Notes under the pieces: model-generated
What the model was told of the DNA's origin: nothing
Databases searched by the model: none
What the model saw: only the letters and a program-made list of their open reading frames with translations
Part shown: positions 8,754 to 20,621 of the stretch, piece by piece
Position numbering within the stretch: position 1 is the first letter of the stretch
Layout of the letters: every line of letters starts with the position of its first letter
Position numbers and translations under genes: made by a program
From: Penium margaritaceum
Lineage: Eukaryota; Streptophyta; Zygnematophyceae; Desmidiales; Peniaceae
DNA length: 64,000 nucleotides
Direction of reading: 5' to 3'
NCBI GenBank assembly: GCA_023375785.1
Contig: SZWC01000031.1
Location: 370,415-434,414, forward strand

Positions 8754-11195
8754 AGACTCAGGCCAACAAGAAGATCAAGGCGTTGTGGAACGATAGTTGC
8801 AGAGAGTACTTGAACAAGGAGTTCCAAGACTACCTCGCAGCACCCGACATCATGGCGCAGCGCACTGCGCCATGCTCGCCGGACCAGAACAGTGTAGGAG
8901 AATGCGTCAACTACACCATCTTGGAGTCGGCGCGCTCTATGCTGCACGCAGCTTGGCTGACTTACGGCTTTTGGGCCGAAGTCGTATGCACTGCGATCTA
9001 CATCAAGAACCGCAGTCCAACTAAGGCCGTGGAGCAGATCACACTGTACAAGGCGTGGTGAGGAAAGAAGCCGAGCGTGGGTCATCTTTGCGCATTTGGC
9101 AGCTTGGCGCACATGCACGTGTTGAAGGAGAAGCGCCAGAAGTGGGATGTAAAGAGCGCGCATATGTTGATGATTGGCTATGACATGGCAAGCAATACCT
9201 ATCGCCTCTACAATGGGGATGCAGGCCACGTCATAATCTCCGAGGATGTTGTCTTCAACAAAAGAAACGATTGGCACTAACATTACCTACAAAGAGGCAG
9301 CAGAACCAATAACTGACGATGTAGTAGAAGCAGACAGTCTCCCTGCCCTCCTCTCTCCTTATCCTTTCTCTAGTGTGAAAGTGGGAGAACCACTCTACTT
9401 TCCTTTGTCTGATGCATTAGATACAGTGGCCTCGTCGGCAGAAGCAAAAGAAGGAGATCCAGCACTAGCGGCAGCAGTGGTTATACCAGTAGCATCGCGC
9501 CAGCCGCACGCTAAAGCTCAATCACCAGGTCACATGTACCCTCCCATGGTGCGGTACAAGCTTGGTGAGCGCGGCCATTTCTGGATGCTGCAGAAACCAG
9601 AACAGATGTACTTTGCAGTAGGACCCGATTCAGATGAACCAACATCATACAAGGAGGCCATGGCTGCATTAGATGTAGAAGATTGGACGCAAGCTGTTCA
9701 ACAGGAGATATAGTTGCAGCTAGACAACGGCACGTGGGAGCTGAATGAGCGTCTACATGGACGCAAGGTGATCAAGTCAAAGTGGCTCTTCAAGAAGAAG
9801 CAGGAAGCAGATGGTAACTTGGAAAATACAAGGCAAGGCTGGTCCCCAAGGGCTACTCACAGCAAGAGGGCATCGACAAAAAAAACCTTAGCCCCTGTTG
9901 CAAATTTTGCTTATGTGCGCATGTTCCTCTCTTTTGCAGTAGCTTAGGACTCGGAGGTTCACCACATGGATGTCAAAACAACATTCTTGAATGGAGACTT
10001 GAAGGAGGAAATCTACATGGAGCAGCCGGAGGGATTCGTCATGGAATGCCAGGAGTCTCTAGTTTGGAAGCTACAGAAGTTGTAGTACGGCTTCAAGCAA
10101 GCGTCGCGTGCTTGGAACTAGAAGGTGGATGCGGCGTTACAGTGCATGGGGTTTGAGCGCAGCGAGTGTGACTACAGTGTGTATTGCAAGCAGCATGAGC
10201 ACGAGATCCTCGTCATTGTTATCTATGTGGATGACATGTTCCTCCTTTCCAATAGCATGTCTGAGCTGCAAGAGTTTGAGGAGGCCATGCAAGAGCACTT
10301 CTTGATGTCTGATCTCGAAGGAGGCATCAATTTTCCTCGGCATCGAGATCACGCATGACCATAAATCACGCTCTTTTTTGTTGCAGCAGAGCCGATACAT
10401 CCAGGAAGTCCTACAGCGGTGTGACATGGCAGAGGCCAAACCCATCAACACGCCGCTGGAGACTCGGCAGTACCTCGTGAGCTTCAGTGGAAAGTGAGGT
10501 GCAGCTGGGTGGCAGAAGCACTGGAGTTTTGTCGGTAGTCTCATGTACCTGATGGTGGCAACCAGGTTGGACCTGGCACAAAGTGTGAGCGCTGTGAGCC
10601 ACCACATGGCTAATCTCGGACCTAAGCACAAGAAGGAAGTGACCGCTACTTTGCTCAAACCATCAACATTGGTATGACCTACAACGGCAATGACAACAAA
10701 ATCATCTGCTGCTACACAGATGCAAGTTGGGATTCAAACCTTGAGAACCGCAAGTCCATCTCTAGACATGTGTTTCTCATGAATGGCGGTGCCATCAGCT
10801 GGTGCACCAAGCGGTAGGTGGTCATGGGCACCTCAAGCACAGAAACTAAGTATGTCCCACACAGTTTTGGAGCCAAAGAAGGAGTTTGGCTTCAACGGCT
10901 TATGGCAGCGATGGGTGAGAGTACAGTAGTAATAGTTTCCATGCACGTGGAAAACCAGAGCGCAATCGCACTCGCTAAGAACCCCGAGCACCATGCTCGC
11001 ACCAAATACATCGACATCGCCTATTCCTTCATCAGGCACATGGTGCAAGAGGGTACTATAAAGCTAGAGTTCACTCCAGCCAACAAGCACGTCGCTGATT
11101 TTTGCACAAAGCCAGCACAAAGCCAGCACAAAGCCCGTAAGAAGCAACAGTATTCCATGAAGGCATGTGGACTCAACCAACTTTGGCTGCAGCAT
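8754..11195 (+). pseudogene. CopB pol remnant (integrase, reverse transcriptase, RNase H), copy B1
   Basis: The integrase core is recognised from NKKIKALW...EYLNKEF and the ESARSMLHAA...FWAEVVCTAIYIKNRSPT block. The linker ends in the Copia-type KSKWLFKKK start of reverse transcriptase. The VIYVDDMFLLSN box marks the reverse transcriptase active site near 10215-10250. RNase H carries SSTETKYV...GVWLQRLMAAMG and ends in the HHARTKYIDIAYSFIRHMVQ block. Order integrase before reverse transcriptase is diagnostic of Copia. Not a whole protein. Confidence 0.85.
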
Positions 11196-11205
11196 AGTGG
11201 GAGAT

Positions 11206-11672
11206 TGTTGGCCATAGGGCCATCCGGCTCCGTTGCAGGTCCACAGGAGAAAGTTCCACGAAACTACCAGATGCCTTTTTTGATCGTTGACTGAATATCA
11301 CCATAAGAAAGATGAGGTTGCAAATTGTTTACGGTTCAAGTTTTAGGCTGATCCAACAATCACATTGAGAGATATGAATTTTCAAAATCTTCGAGGTCAT
11401 GGACCACCGGTGTTTTGGGTGACCATGGGTGACGGCTCCATCCCTTAGCCTGAGAAAAGAAGAAGGCAAGAGGTCCAGGGTCAAGACGTGATGGAAATGA
11501 TATCCAAAAGGGTCCTCGGTCTTACGATTACCTTGTAAGAGAGTGCTGAGTAGGATAAAAGTACCTTTCCTTACTTTTTAGGTGAGGTGAGATCCTTCTG
11601 TGCTAGCCATGGACACATGGCGATTCTCCATGGGATTATGGGTTATGTGACCACTAGGAGTGAGCCAGCGAG
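11206..11672 (+). repeat. CopB LTR, first two thirds (copy B1 3' LTR)
   Basis: Starts TGTTGGCCATAGGGCC immediately after the purine-rich AGTGGGAGAT, and stops at the foot of a hairpin at 11653-11699. Confidence 0.75.
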
Positions 11673-11699
11673 ATCAAACCTCGCTGGCTTACTCCTAGT
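11653..11699. repeat. 20-bp hairpin at the centre of a large inverted repeat
   Basis: ACTAGGAGTGAGCCAGCGAG at 11653-11672 pairs with 11680-11699 at 19 of 20 positions, with a 7-base loop. It marks the point where two opposed CopB LTR pieces meet. Confidence 0.85.
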
Positions 11700-12180
11700 A
11701 CTATCAAAACCCACAATTTCTTACTCACTTCTAGTGGTCACATAACCCTGAGTCCCACGGAGAATTGCCATGTGTCCATGGCTAGCACGCAAGGATCTCA
11801 CCTCACCTAAAAAATAAGGAAAGGTACGTTTATTCTAGTCAGCACAATCTGACCAGGAAATCGTAAGACCAAGGACCTTTTTGGATATTTTTTTATCAGG
11901 TCTTGACCCTGGACCTCTCGCCCTTTTCTTTTCTTCAGCTAAGGCATGGAGCCGTCACCTATAGTCACGCAAACACCAGCGGTCCATGACTCCGGAAACT
12001 TTGAAAATTCATCTCTCAATGCGACAGTTGGATCAGCCTAAAACTTTGACCATAAACCATTTCCCACCTGATCATCTCAATGGTGAAGTCGGATTGACGA
12101 TCCGAGCACGCATGTGGTAGTTTAGTGGAACTTCCTCATGTGGATCTGAAACTACGCTGAATGGCCCTATGTCCAGCACA
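11680..12180 (-). repeat. CopB LTR piece in opposite orientation
   Basis: Diverged copy of the CopB LTR whose canonical terminus (minus-strand TG...GGACATAGGGCC) is at 12180. With 11206-11672 it forms an imperfect inverted repeat about 970 bp long. Beyond 12180 lies the CopA protease region of A2. Confidence 0.75.
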
Positions 12181-12330
12181 ACTTATCCCCCTCGCCTTGC
12201 GCATGGACAAGGCTGCCGATGAAACACCTAAAGAGACATTTTGTGTCCCTAATGGAGATCAATCTATCCTTCTACATTGAAGAGTGGTAGTTCGTACCAG
12301 AGTCGAGCTCATAGACTCTAAGCTTGAGTA

Positions 12331-13222
12331 GTGCCGCTCCCTTTGTTGTTGGCATGCTCTCAGCCATCATGTTTGTCAACTCCTTACCCTTTCCTTTGCC
12401 CTCGTTTACACCACCTTAATCTCTGTCTTACTTGTTGTAAGCCATGCATTCCCGTACCTAATGTCCAGGCTTGCCAAAGTTATGGCACTTTCCAGGACAC
12501 TTTAAACCCTTTCCATCGCTACTATTGCCTCTTCCTCCACCACCATTGCTTCCGTTGCCGCTCTGACCAGAAGAGGAGTTGTTGCCACGGTCACCATACT
12601 ATGCAGGATAGGCTGAAACATTAGCCTTAATGCTGCTATGATGCATGGCCTCATTGCGCACGTACCGGGGCACTACCTCATATGTCGAATGTTCCTCATT
12701 CCAACCACCAAAGACGGTGATGAGAGGACCCCAACTTTGGGGTAGCGCCATGAGGAGGATCATGGCCTGCATATCGTATCAATCTCCTAGTTTATTTGGG
12801 TCACTTGTTGTAGCAGTCCATCAAACTGTAGTAGGAATTTTGGAATCGACTCTCCCTCGTTTACCCACATTGAAATCCGTTTGTGAAGGATGAAGAGGCG
12901 ATTTACAAGAGCCGTTGATTGGTGTACACGTGCAAGCTTTTCACAAGCCTTCAATGCATATGTAATGCCTTGGAAGTAGAAAGAATGAGACTCATGCACT
13001 CATGTCAAAAGAATCGCAAGCGCCATTTCAATTGACTCTCGAAGCTTCATGCTCGGCATTTGTTTTTTGAGGTTTGTTCTCTTCTCTTACGAACATCTTC
13101 AAGTAGCCACGTACCCTCAAAACAATCTCAAATTGCCAGTTCCACAAGGGAAAACCTATCCCTTTGAACTTTGACATCCCATTATTGACCTGCTCACGAC
13201 TCAGCGTCGTGGGTGTTGTCAT
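12331..13222 (-). pseudogene. CopA gag remnant (copy A2)
   Basis: Same start (MTTPTTL) and FPLWNWQFEI signature as the other CopA gags, the helical gag domain, then a zinc-knuckle region near 12440-12500 and a Ser/Gly-rich linker. Broken. Confidence 0.7.
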
Positions 13223-13491
13223 ACTACTTCTCTACTTCTCTGCTTCTGTGCTTTGTTGAGACCAATGTAGACTGATATACTTGTCTGCTACCGATTTACA
13301 AGGTGCACATCCGTTGCTCACTCCTCAAGCGTTGATCACCTGCAAGTAGAAAGAACGTACTCTAGCAAACCTAGGGTCGTGCCTCCAAGGGCAGAGCTTA
13401 ACCTTGTTTGGCCCCAAGGATAGTACCTCCAAGGGCAAAGCTTATCATAGGCCCTTGTTTGCTCAGTGTAAGCACCTGCCGTTGGGGCTGA

Positions 13492-13756
13492 GTTATGGTT
13501 AATCACCTCAATTTCACGCACTTGTCAATCAGTGTATCAATGAGTGTATTCTTGTATGCAGGAATTTCTTACAAAACATCCACATGAATGCATGTTAGCA
13601 AAGCCCACTTGAACTTTCCTCGTATAGAGTGAAAACTATAATGGGCTCTATGTGATATATAGTAGTTTCTCTGAAGCCTCCATGTTCACTAGTTTGTTCA
13701 CTTCCCAATACACTTACTGATACACAGTTTCACGGGTGAGTCCATTGGTCATATAT
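13492..13756. mobile_element. 265-bp insert of unknown class with 11-bp target duplication
   Basis: The CopA leader of A2 is interrupted here. GTTGGGGCTGA occurs on the left at 13481-13491 and again on the right at 13757-13767, and the leader continues normally after the second copy. The insert is A/T-richer than its host, has no evident poly-A tail or terminal inverted repeats, and has no relative elsewhere in the window. An 11-bp duplication would suit a Mutator-type DNA element, a SINE/LINE-type copy or a repair patch. Confidence 0.6.
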
Positions 13757-13992
13757 GTTGGGGCTGATGGAACAGATGGAGCAGATGGAACTGATGGAGC
13801 TGATGTACTCTACAAGAAAGATAGGGCAAGAGAACGCGTAGAAGCATGCCATATTTGTAGTCAGCATGGGCCCATAACCCTTTTTCAACCGGCCTGAGGC
13901 AACGGACTAGAAAACAAGGCTGACAAAATGAAACTTGACGTCCGCTCTTAGTATTGCAACTAGGAGGAGATATCACCCTTAGAATCACGGTT

Positions 13993-15037
13993 TATTTTTC
14001 ATCTCATATGCCCTTTGTCTATAGGTGACATTTGGACAAGCAGAGGACAGACTAGGCATGTAGTGTTCTGTTGGAGTAAGTCCCTTAGGCCTGGTTCAGA
14101 TACACAAGGCATTCACTGCTCGTTTGGAGCAGGTCTCCTAGGTCTAAACTGGATAGTATAGCCAACAAACACTACCTAGGACAGCTGCTTGTGGCTTAGA
14201 CATTCCAGAGTTAGGCTCTAGCGAGAGGTCACTGGGTCAAATCCCAGCCAAGTGACTTATTTAATTTGTAACCAAAAAAGGGACAAAAATGTTCTAAGAG
14301 ACATCTCACATCATTCCAAGGTCTTTCCTTGTGGTTGTTGCTTGTTGGCGGTCACACAGAGCGCCATGGGGATGATGCTATCCATATTGCCTCCAAAGTG
14401 GCTCATCCAAAGAGCCAACACACGCCTATGCTGAAAATTATAAGGACATGTCAGTTACATATGATTCAGTGAAGTTCTTACCTTTGAGACGCCTCATAGA
14501 GTTGTCCACCGGAGGTAGACACTAAAGAAGCATTGGTAGGTCTGAGCCCTAAGAGTTCGCTCCTCACGCAAAAGTGACCAGGTGCTAAGGACACAGTGTA
14601 AGAAAGTGTTTCCTATGAAGTGCTCAGTGTGGAACCGTGATTGTGAGGGTGATATCTCCTCCTTGATGCAATACTAGGAGCGGATGGCAAGTATCATTGT
14701 GCTTTCTTGTTTTCTAGTCCGTTGCCTCAGGCCGGTAAACAAAGGATTATGGGCCCACACTGACGAGTTGTAAGGCACGTTTCTGTGCGCTCTCTTGTCC
14801 ACACTTTCTTGCAGTAGGCATCAGCTTCATTATCTCCATTTGCTCCATTTGCTCTATCATCTCTAACGGCGGGTGGTGGAACTTAGCCAACAAGGGCCAA
14901 GGATAAGCTCCTGCGCTGGAAGTAGGATCCTTGGACCCTACCCAGGATAAGCTCTACCCTTCGAGGTATGATCCTGGGTTTGCTAGAGTGGATTCTTCTC
15001 TAATTGTAGGTCATCAATGGCAAAGGGATAAGCAACA
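13993..15037 (+). mobile_element. CopA copy A3: 5' LTR and leader only
   Basis: Plus-strand LTR (about 13993-14741), half-tRNA-type primer site (14744-14758) and leader to 15037, where CopA similarity stops. It interrupts the LTR of A2. No coding part. Its leader overlaps in content with that of A5, so A3 is not simply A5's missing 5' end. Confidence 0.7.
14744..14758 (+). promoter_or_regulatory. Half-tRNA-type primer binding site of A3
   Basis: GGATTATGGGCCCAC, 14 of 15 matches to the complement of the initiator-Met tRNA anticodon stem, 2 bp after the LTR end. Confidence 0.6.
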
Positions 15038-15416
15038 GATAATTTAGTATTCTTTAACTTTGACTAGGATCGAACATATTCCGTTAAACGCCTCTAGCGG
15101 GCACGTGATGGCGCCTTGAATTGGCAATCCATTGATTTCAATTCCATGGTGGAACATGAATTCAAAGTTTTTCAAAGTGCAAGGTGCGTGGTGTGACGTG
15201 CAAGGTGCAACGTGCACAGTGCAAAGTGCAATGTGTGAAGTGAAAAGCACGAAGTGCGAAGGGCAACGTGTGAGGTACGAAGTGTCAGGTGTCAAATATG
15301 GCACACTTCACAATTCGCACTCCTTGCACTTCACGCACCCGGCAACGTGTGCCCAGAACAAAAAGTGAAGTAGGACGTACAGTGACCGCCACATGTCACA
15401 CTTCGCACCTCGTGCT
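15038..15416. other. Non-Copia spacer with 7-bp repeats
   Basis: No match to CopA or CopB. The left 135 bp are A/T-rich unique DNA. The remainder is the heptamer island and its inverted echoes. Frames across it are products of the repeat and not genes. Confidence 0.6.
15175..15300. repeat. Degenerate 7-bp tandem repeat, 18 units
   Basis: Eighteen consecutive heptamers around AAGTGCA/AGGTGCA/ACGTGTG keep exact 7-base register from 15175 to 15300 despite base changes. Short runs of the reverse complement (CACACTT, CGCACTC, CGCACCT) follow at about 15302-15335 and 15394-15412, so the region can fold back. Confidence 0.8.
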
Positions 15417-15888
15417 TTAAAGTCCTAGAGCCAGCCTCTAGCCTAGGCGCGCGGTGGCTCCTTGGATGAGCCACTTTAGGGACAATCTGGATTGCATTAT
15501 CTCCCCTGCCTACATGGCGCTCTCTGTGACCGCCAAGTGGTGCCAGCCACAAGGAAGGACCTTGGAATGTTCTAAGATGTCTCTTAGAACCTTCCTGTGC
15601 CCTCTTTTGGTCACAAAGGAAATCAGTTATAGGGCTGGGATTTGACCCAGTAACCTCTCGCTCTGGAGAATAACTCTAGAATGTCTAAGCCACAAGCTGT
15701 TGTCTTAGCTAGTGTTTGCTGGCTACACCATCCAGTTTAGACCAAGGGTACTTGCTCCAAAGGAGCAGTGCATGCCTTGTCTATCTACACCAGACATAGG
15801 GGACTTACTCCAAGGGAGCAGTGCATGCCTAGTCCGTCCTATGCCTGTCCAAATGTCACCTATGGACAAGGGGCATATCACGTCAACA
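15417..15888 (-). repeat. CopA A4 3' LTR (partial)
   Basis: CopA LTR sequence ending at the canonical inner terminus CGTCAACA at 15881-15888, next to the polypurine tract. The outer boundary with the heptamer spacer is not a normal LTR end. Confidence 0.75.
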
Positions 15889-15929
15889 AACTCTCCCTTG
15901 CACCTCCCTGCATTTGTTGTGAAATTTCT

Positions 15930-17530
15930 CCTCTCTCTAGCTGTCTTGGCCTTGGTCTTCGTTGGATGTGTTGACCATACCAATGTCTTGGGTGCCGACA
16001 GAACGCAATTCGCTGTCAAGCGTCTTGGTCATGCAATCTGCGAGCATCTTTTTGGTCTCCACGTATTGCAGGTCCACAATGTTTTTTGCGACCTGGTCAT
16101 GTGAGTAGTGGTACCTGATGTCAATGTGCTTGGTGTGGCAGGAGATGACGCCATCCTGTGCCGTTTTCATGGCACTCTTGTTGTCGATGCGGACTTTAGT
16201 TGCTTCCGTCTGTGGCACTTTCATCTCAGCAAGTAAATTTCTTAGTCACTATGTCTCCTTGCATGCTTCTGACAGAGCGATGTACTCTACCTCAGCGGTG
16301 AAGAGGGAGACACAGTCTTGCTTTCTTCTTGTCCAAGAGACTCTGCCACCGTTCAAAAGGTAGACGAAGCTCGAGGTGGATATTATGTCATTGATTCTTT
16401 CTCCCAAGTCGGCGTCTGTGTAGCACACTAGACGTAGCTGGTCAGATCCCTCTTGGCCTCTAAACAGGTGTCCTATGTGTCGTGTCTTTTGTAGAAAGCG
16501 CATGATGCGCTTGACTGCTTGCCAGTGTTGTGGCCGTGGTTTGGCCACAAACCTGCTCAATTGTCCCACAGCATAGCAAATATGAGGGCGTGTTCCTACC
16601 ATGGCATACATGAGGCTGCCAACAACAGGCAGGTAGGGAATGTTCTCCATGTAACATCATTCTGTTTCCGTTTTGGTGCTCATGGAGGAGGAGAGCTTGA
16701 TGTCTTTTTTCATGGGTGTGCGAATGGGCTTGCACTCCTCCATGTTGTAGCGCTTGAGGACCTCCATATTGTACTTGGTCTGGTTCAGCTTGATGATCCC
16801 TACTGCTCGATTGCGGTGGACGGCTATCTTGAGATAGAAATCGACCGGACCCATGTACTTCATCTTGAACTTGTTGCTGAGATCTATCTTCAGCTTGTTC
16901 AACAGCTCGATTGATGATGAGCAGATGATCAGGTCATCCACATACAGTGTAACAAGCATCAAGCCTTGCTCATCCTCCCACACATAGACACTTGGGTCAT
17001 TTTGGCAATGCGTGAAGGCGAGCACATCCATGAAGTCGTCCATCTCCTTGTACCACATCCTTGGAGCCTATTTGAGCCCGTACAATGCTTTGACTAGTTC
17101 ACAAACCTTGCCAACTCCAGCTTTCACTCCCTCGGGCACTTCCATGAGCACTTCTTTGTCTAGCTTCCCGTAGAGGAAAGTTGTCTTGACGTCCATCTGG
17201 TGGACCTCAAGATCTTTTGCAGCAGCGATGCCCAAGATAGATCTTATGGAGGCAAAGGTGATGACATGTGCAAAGGCCTCCTCGTACTCTAAGTCAGCAC
17301 GCTGGAAAAACCCCTTTGCCACAACTCTTACCTTGTACTTGTCAACAGTACCATCTTTCTTGAACATTTTCTGAAGCACCTACTTTCACCCCACCTCCTG
17401 CACGTTTCGGGGCCTCTCTACTAGAAACCATGTTCCGTTCCCTTCAATGGATACAAGTTTGCTATCCATTGCTTCCTTACACTTGGCCCCATTTGGCATG
17501 TTCATAGCCTCTGCTACGGTCACATGCTCT
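15930..17530 (-). pseudogene. CopA reverse transcriptase and RNase H remnant (A4)
   Basis: The reverse transcriptase carries DVKTAFLYGKLDKEVLMEVPEGV, here seen as FLYGKLDKEVLMEVPEGV, ALYGLK, and the LYVDDLIICSS active-site box near 16930. It is followed by the LKIAVHRNRAVGIIKLNQTKY block. RNase H shows RPHICYAVGQLSRF, CYTDADLG and the EVEYIALSEACKE motif. C-terminal ADCMTKTL is the usual Copia RNase H end. The polymerase copied element RNA in particles; here it is a fossil. Confidence 0.85.
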
Positions 17531-18970
17531 CCCTAAGCCAAGCATGACCAGCTGAGTCTGGTCCATTCCGCACTCTCAGCATCGTGCGTGGGTTGAGGTT
17601 TCTTCTGACACGTATTATTTTGTAGTGTTGCTGGTGATGCTTCAAGGCTTAGTTTCTTCTGTTGCTGCTGCGCTGCCAGTGATCCGTTGTTTCAGGAAGA
17701 GCCACCAGCCTAAGAGTTTGACTTAGAGGCCTCTGACGATTTGAACTCAGTGTCAGAGTCTGTCGCTGCGTCAGCCGGCACAGCCACTCTCCATGCAAGT
17801 CCATCCAACACTGGCACCATCTGCAAGTTCTCAGGTGCTTGATCACCTAACCCAAGCAACACAACGCACTCTCCTAATCTAGGAGCATGGACAGGATCTA
17901 GAAACTCTCCCTTGCCGAGCATCCTTTCATCAAACTCGACACCTTGGCTCATGATGAGCCTTCTAGCCGTTTGGTCCCATAGCCTGTATGCCTTCTGTGC
18001 AGTGTCGTATCGAACCATTGCACACTTGCGAGCGCGTGCATCCAGCTTGCCATTTCCTTCTACTGCTTGGACCTTTGCCGAGGCAGTACAGCAAATGACC
18101 CTCAAGTGTTAGGCATCCGGCTTCTTCCCTGACCAAGCTTCCTGTGGCGACCTGAGCTACTTCTCTTGCTGCTTCATACCACGCCTTCCAAGCCTGGCTG
18201 CCAGAGTGAGATTCACAAGGTAGTAAGGAGATCTTGCACCTTCAGCCCAGAAGTGAGGTGAGAGTTTGGCGTCAAAGAGCATGCTTTGTGTCATGCCGAG
18301 GATAGTTTGGTTGATCCGCTCGGCAACAACATTGCTGTGGGGAGTGTAAGGTGTAGTGGTCTAATGGTTGATGCCGTTTTGGCTCAACCAGCCTTTGCAT
18401 GTCCTGTACTCACCACCGTTGTCCGTGCGCAGTGCCTTCACCTTCTTGCCTGTCTATCGCTCTACCATGGCGACAAACTCTTGCAGCTTGTCCTTCACCT
18501 TTCCCTCTGTCTTAAGAAATTAGATCCACATCTTACAATTGTGGTCAACGACAAGGGTCAAGAAATACTTGATGCCGCCGTTTGAAGGAGTGCGCAATGG
18601 TCCCTACACATCAGAGTGAAATAGGTCCAAGATTGCTGCCGCACGTTGCCCATTACGCTTAAAGGGCTTTCTCTTTGCCATCCCGTGAAGGCATGGCTCA
18701 CAAAGCTTCTTGCACTTTTCCTCATCCTTGGCCTTGCATCCCTCCATCCCATGAACGACTTCGTGCTGCTGCATAGCTTGTCGTGTGCTGTCAGCCACAT
18801 GGCTAAAGTGCCCGTGCCACAGCTCACCATCTGTGTCTTTGGTGGAGTTAGCCGCCATGGTGACGACCTATGGTGCAATATCAGGCTTTGGAGACTTGTG
18901 CTCCTCAAGTGCCGCACATCCCTCATTTGTAAACTCAAGGGGCTTTGTCTACAGCATGTACAACCCATTT
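17530..18970 (-). pseudogene. CopA integrase and linker remnant (A4)
   Basis: The GAG-pre-integrase zinc region (ELWHGHFSHVADS...CKKLCEPCLHGMAKRKPF) at about 18640-18860 precedes the integrase core. The variable linker to reverse transcriptase follows and includes the acidic DSDTEFKSSEASKSN segment near 17720. The integrase would have joined element DNA to the chromosome. Broken. Confidence 0.8.
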
Positions 18971-20232
18971 ATCTTTTGGACCTATGCAACAAGACTCTCC
19001 TTGGGATAGTAGATGTTGTTGTCCTTGTTCTTGATGATCACTGCCTCCTCCTGTGCGAAGACGACCGTCATGTCGTGGTCCGATATATGGGACATCGACA
19101 AGAGGTTTGCCGCAAATGAGGGCATGTAGACAACGTTCTCTAGCTTCAAGTATTTTTCAGCAGCGTTCACATTAATGCTGATCAACTTGTATCCCTCGCC
19201 TTGCGCATGGACAGGTCTCCCGTCGGCACACTTGAACTGAAGTTCAGTGTCCGGAATGGAGATGAACCCATCCTTCTCCCTTGAAGAGTGGTAGTTCATG
19301 CCAGAGTCAAGCTCGTAGGTTCCACGCTTGAGGAGTACCACTCCCTTGGTTTTTGAGATGCTCTCAGCCATCATGTTTGTCAATTCCTTCTTACCCTTTC
19401 CTTTTCCCTCATTTCTACCACCATGATCTTTGTCTTCCTTCTTTGGAGCCCCAAACTCCCGTGCCCAATGCCCAGGCTTGCAATAGTTATGGTACTTCCC
19501 AGGACGCTTTGAACCCTCTCCACTGCCATCATTGCCTCTTCCTCCGTTGCTAACACTTCCGCTACCGCTCTGACCAGAAGAGGAGTTCTTGCCACGACGA
19601 CCGTACTTTGCAGCATAGGTTGAAATGCTAGCCTCACTACCGCTGTGATGCATGGCCTCGTTGCCCACGTACTTTGACACTGCCTCTTACGTTAAATTCT
19701 CCTCCTTCCAACCGGCAAAGACGGTAATCAAAGGACCCCACCTTTTAGGTAGCGGCACGAGGAGGCTCATGGCCTACATGTTGGTGTCGATTTCCCAGTT
19801 CATTTTGGTCACTTGTTGCAGCAATCCTTCAAACTGCACTAGGAAGTCCGAAATCAGCTCTCCCTCACTCACCCTCATCGAAATCAGCTTTTGAAGGATG
19901 AAGAGGCGATTAGCAAGAGCCGTTGATTGGTGTACATGTGCAAGCTTCCCATAAGCCTTTGATACATGTCTGATACCTTGGAGATAGACATGTTGTGACT
20001 CATGCATTGATGTCACAAGAATCGCAAGCGCCATGTCATTTTTGACACTCCACGCTTCATATCCAGCATACAGTTTTGGAGGTTCAACCTCTTCTCCAAG
20101 GAACATCTTCAACTAGCCACCCACCCTCATGACAATCTTAAATTGCCATTTCAACACGGGAAAACCTATCTCTGTGAACTTTGAGATCCCACCGCTGAAC
20201 TCCTAAAAAATGAGCGTCGCGGGTGTCGTCAT
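18970..20232 (-). pseudogene. CopA gag and protease remnant (A4)
   Basis: Gag from the shared ATG (20232) with the helical domain (HESQHVYLQGIRHVSKAY...RLFILQKLISMRVSEGE). Then come the Gly/Ser linker, a zinc-knuckle region near 19450-19510, and a Lys-rich segment. The aspartic protease has its YELDSG motif in place of the usual LDSGA, and the downstream NVVYMPSFAANLLSMS block is typical of Copia protease. Broken. Confidence 0.8.
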
Positions 20233-20621
20233 ACTACTTGTATGCTTCTCTACTTCTCTGCTTTGTTGAGGCCGATGTAGGCTGATATAGGCTGTTGTTT
20301 ACTATCGGTTTAGAAGGTGCAGATCTGTTGCTTGGCCCTTAGCCGTTGATTTCCTATACACAGAGAAAAACGCACTCTAGCAAACCCAGGGTCGTGCCTC
20401 CAAGGGCAGAGCTTATCCTCATTAGGGCCCAAGGGTCGTACCTCTAAGGGCATAGCTTATCCTTGGCCCTTGTTTGGTAAGTGCCAGCACCCCTCGTTGG
20501 AGGTGATGGAGCAGATGGAGCAGATGAAGTTGATGGAGCTGGTGCACGCTACAACACAAAGAGGGCAAGAGAGTAGGCAAAAGCGTGCCTTACAACTACT
20601 CAGTAAGGACCCATAACCCTT

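Larger units (their letters stand above)
8754..11672 (+). mobile_element. CopB copy B1: Copia pol and partial 3' LTR
   Basis: Plus-strand Ty1/Copia fragment. Parts: integrase core and C-terminal region (8754 to about 9300), linker, reverse transcriptase (about 9714-10640), RNase H (about 10650-11190), polypurine tract (about 11195-11205), and the first 467 bp of the 3' LTR (11206-11672). Its left edge is the terminus of CopA copy A1, which appears to have landed in the integrase. Gag, protease and the 5' LTR are not here. Several breaks; old. Confidence 0.8.
12181..13992 (-). mobile_element. CopA copy A2: protease, gag, leader and part of 5' LTR
   Basis: Minus-strand CopA fragment. Protease region 12181 to about 12330, gag to the ATG at 13222, leader 13223-13882 (with a 265-bp insert at 13492-13756), and LTR 13883-13992, cut by the start of CopA copy A3. 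The primer-site match is at 13867-13880. Old, with many breaks. Confidence 0.75.

Noticed and set aside
10137-10658. 173-codon minus-strand frame in B1
   Set aside because: Antisense shadow of the CopB reverse transcriptase, which is clearly recognised on the plus strand.
15132-15368. 78-codon plus-strand frame
   Set aside because: It is produced by the 7-bp tandem repeat, which keeps frames open by composition; no domain is present.
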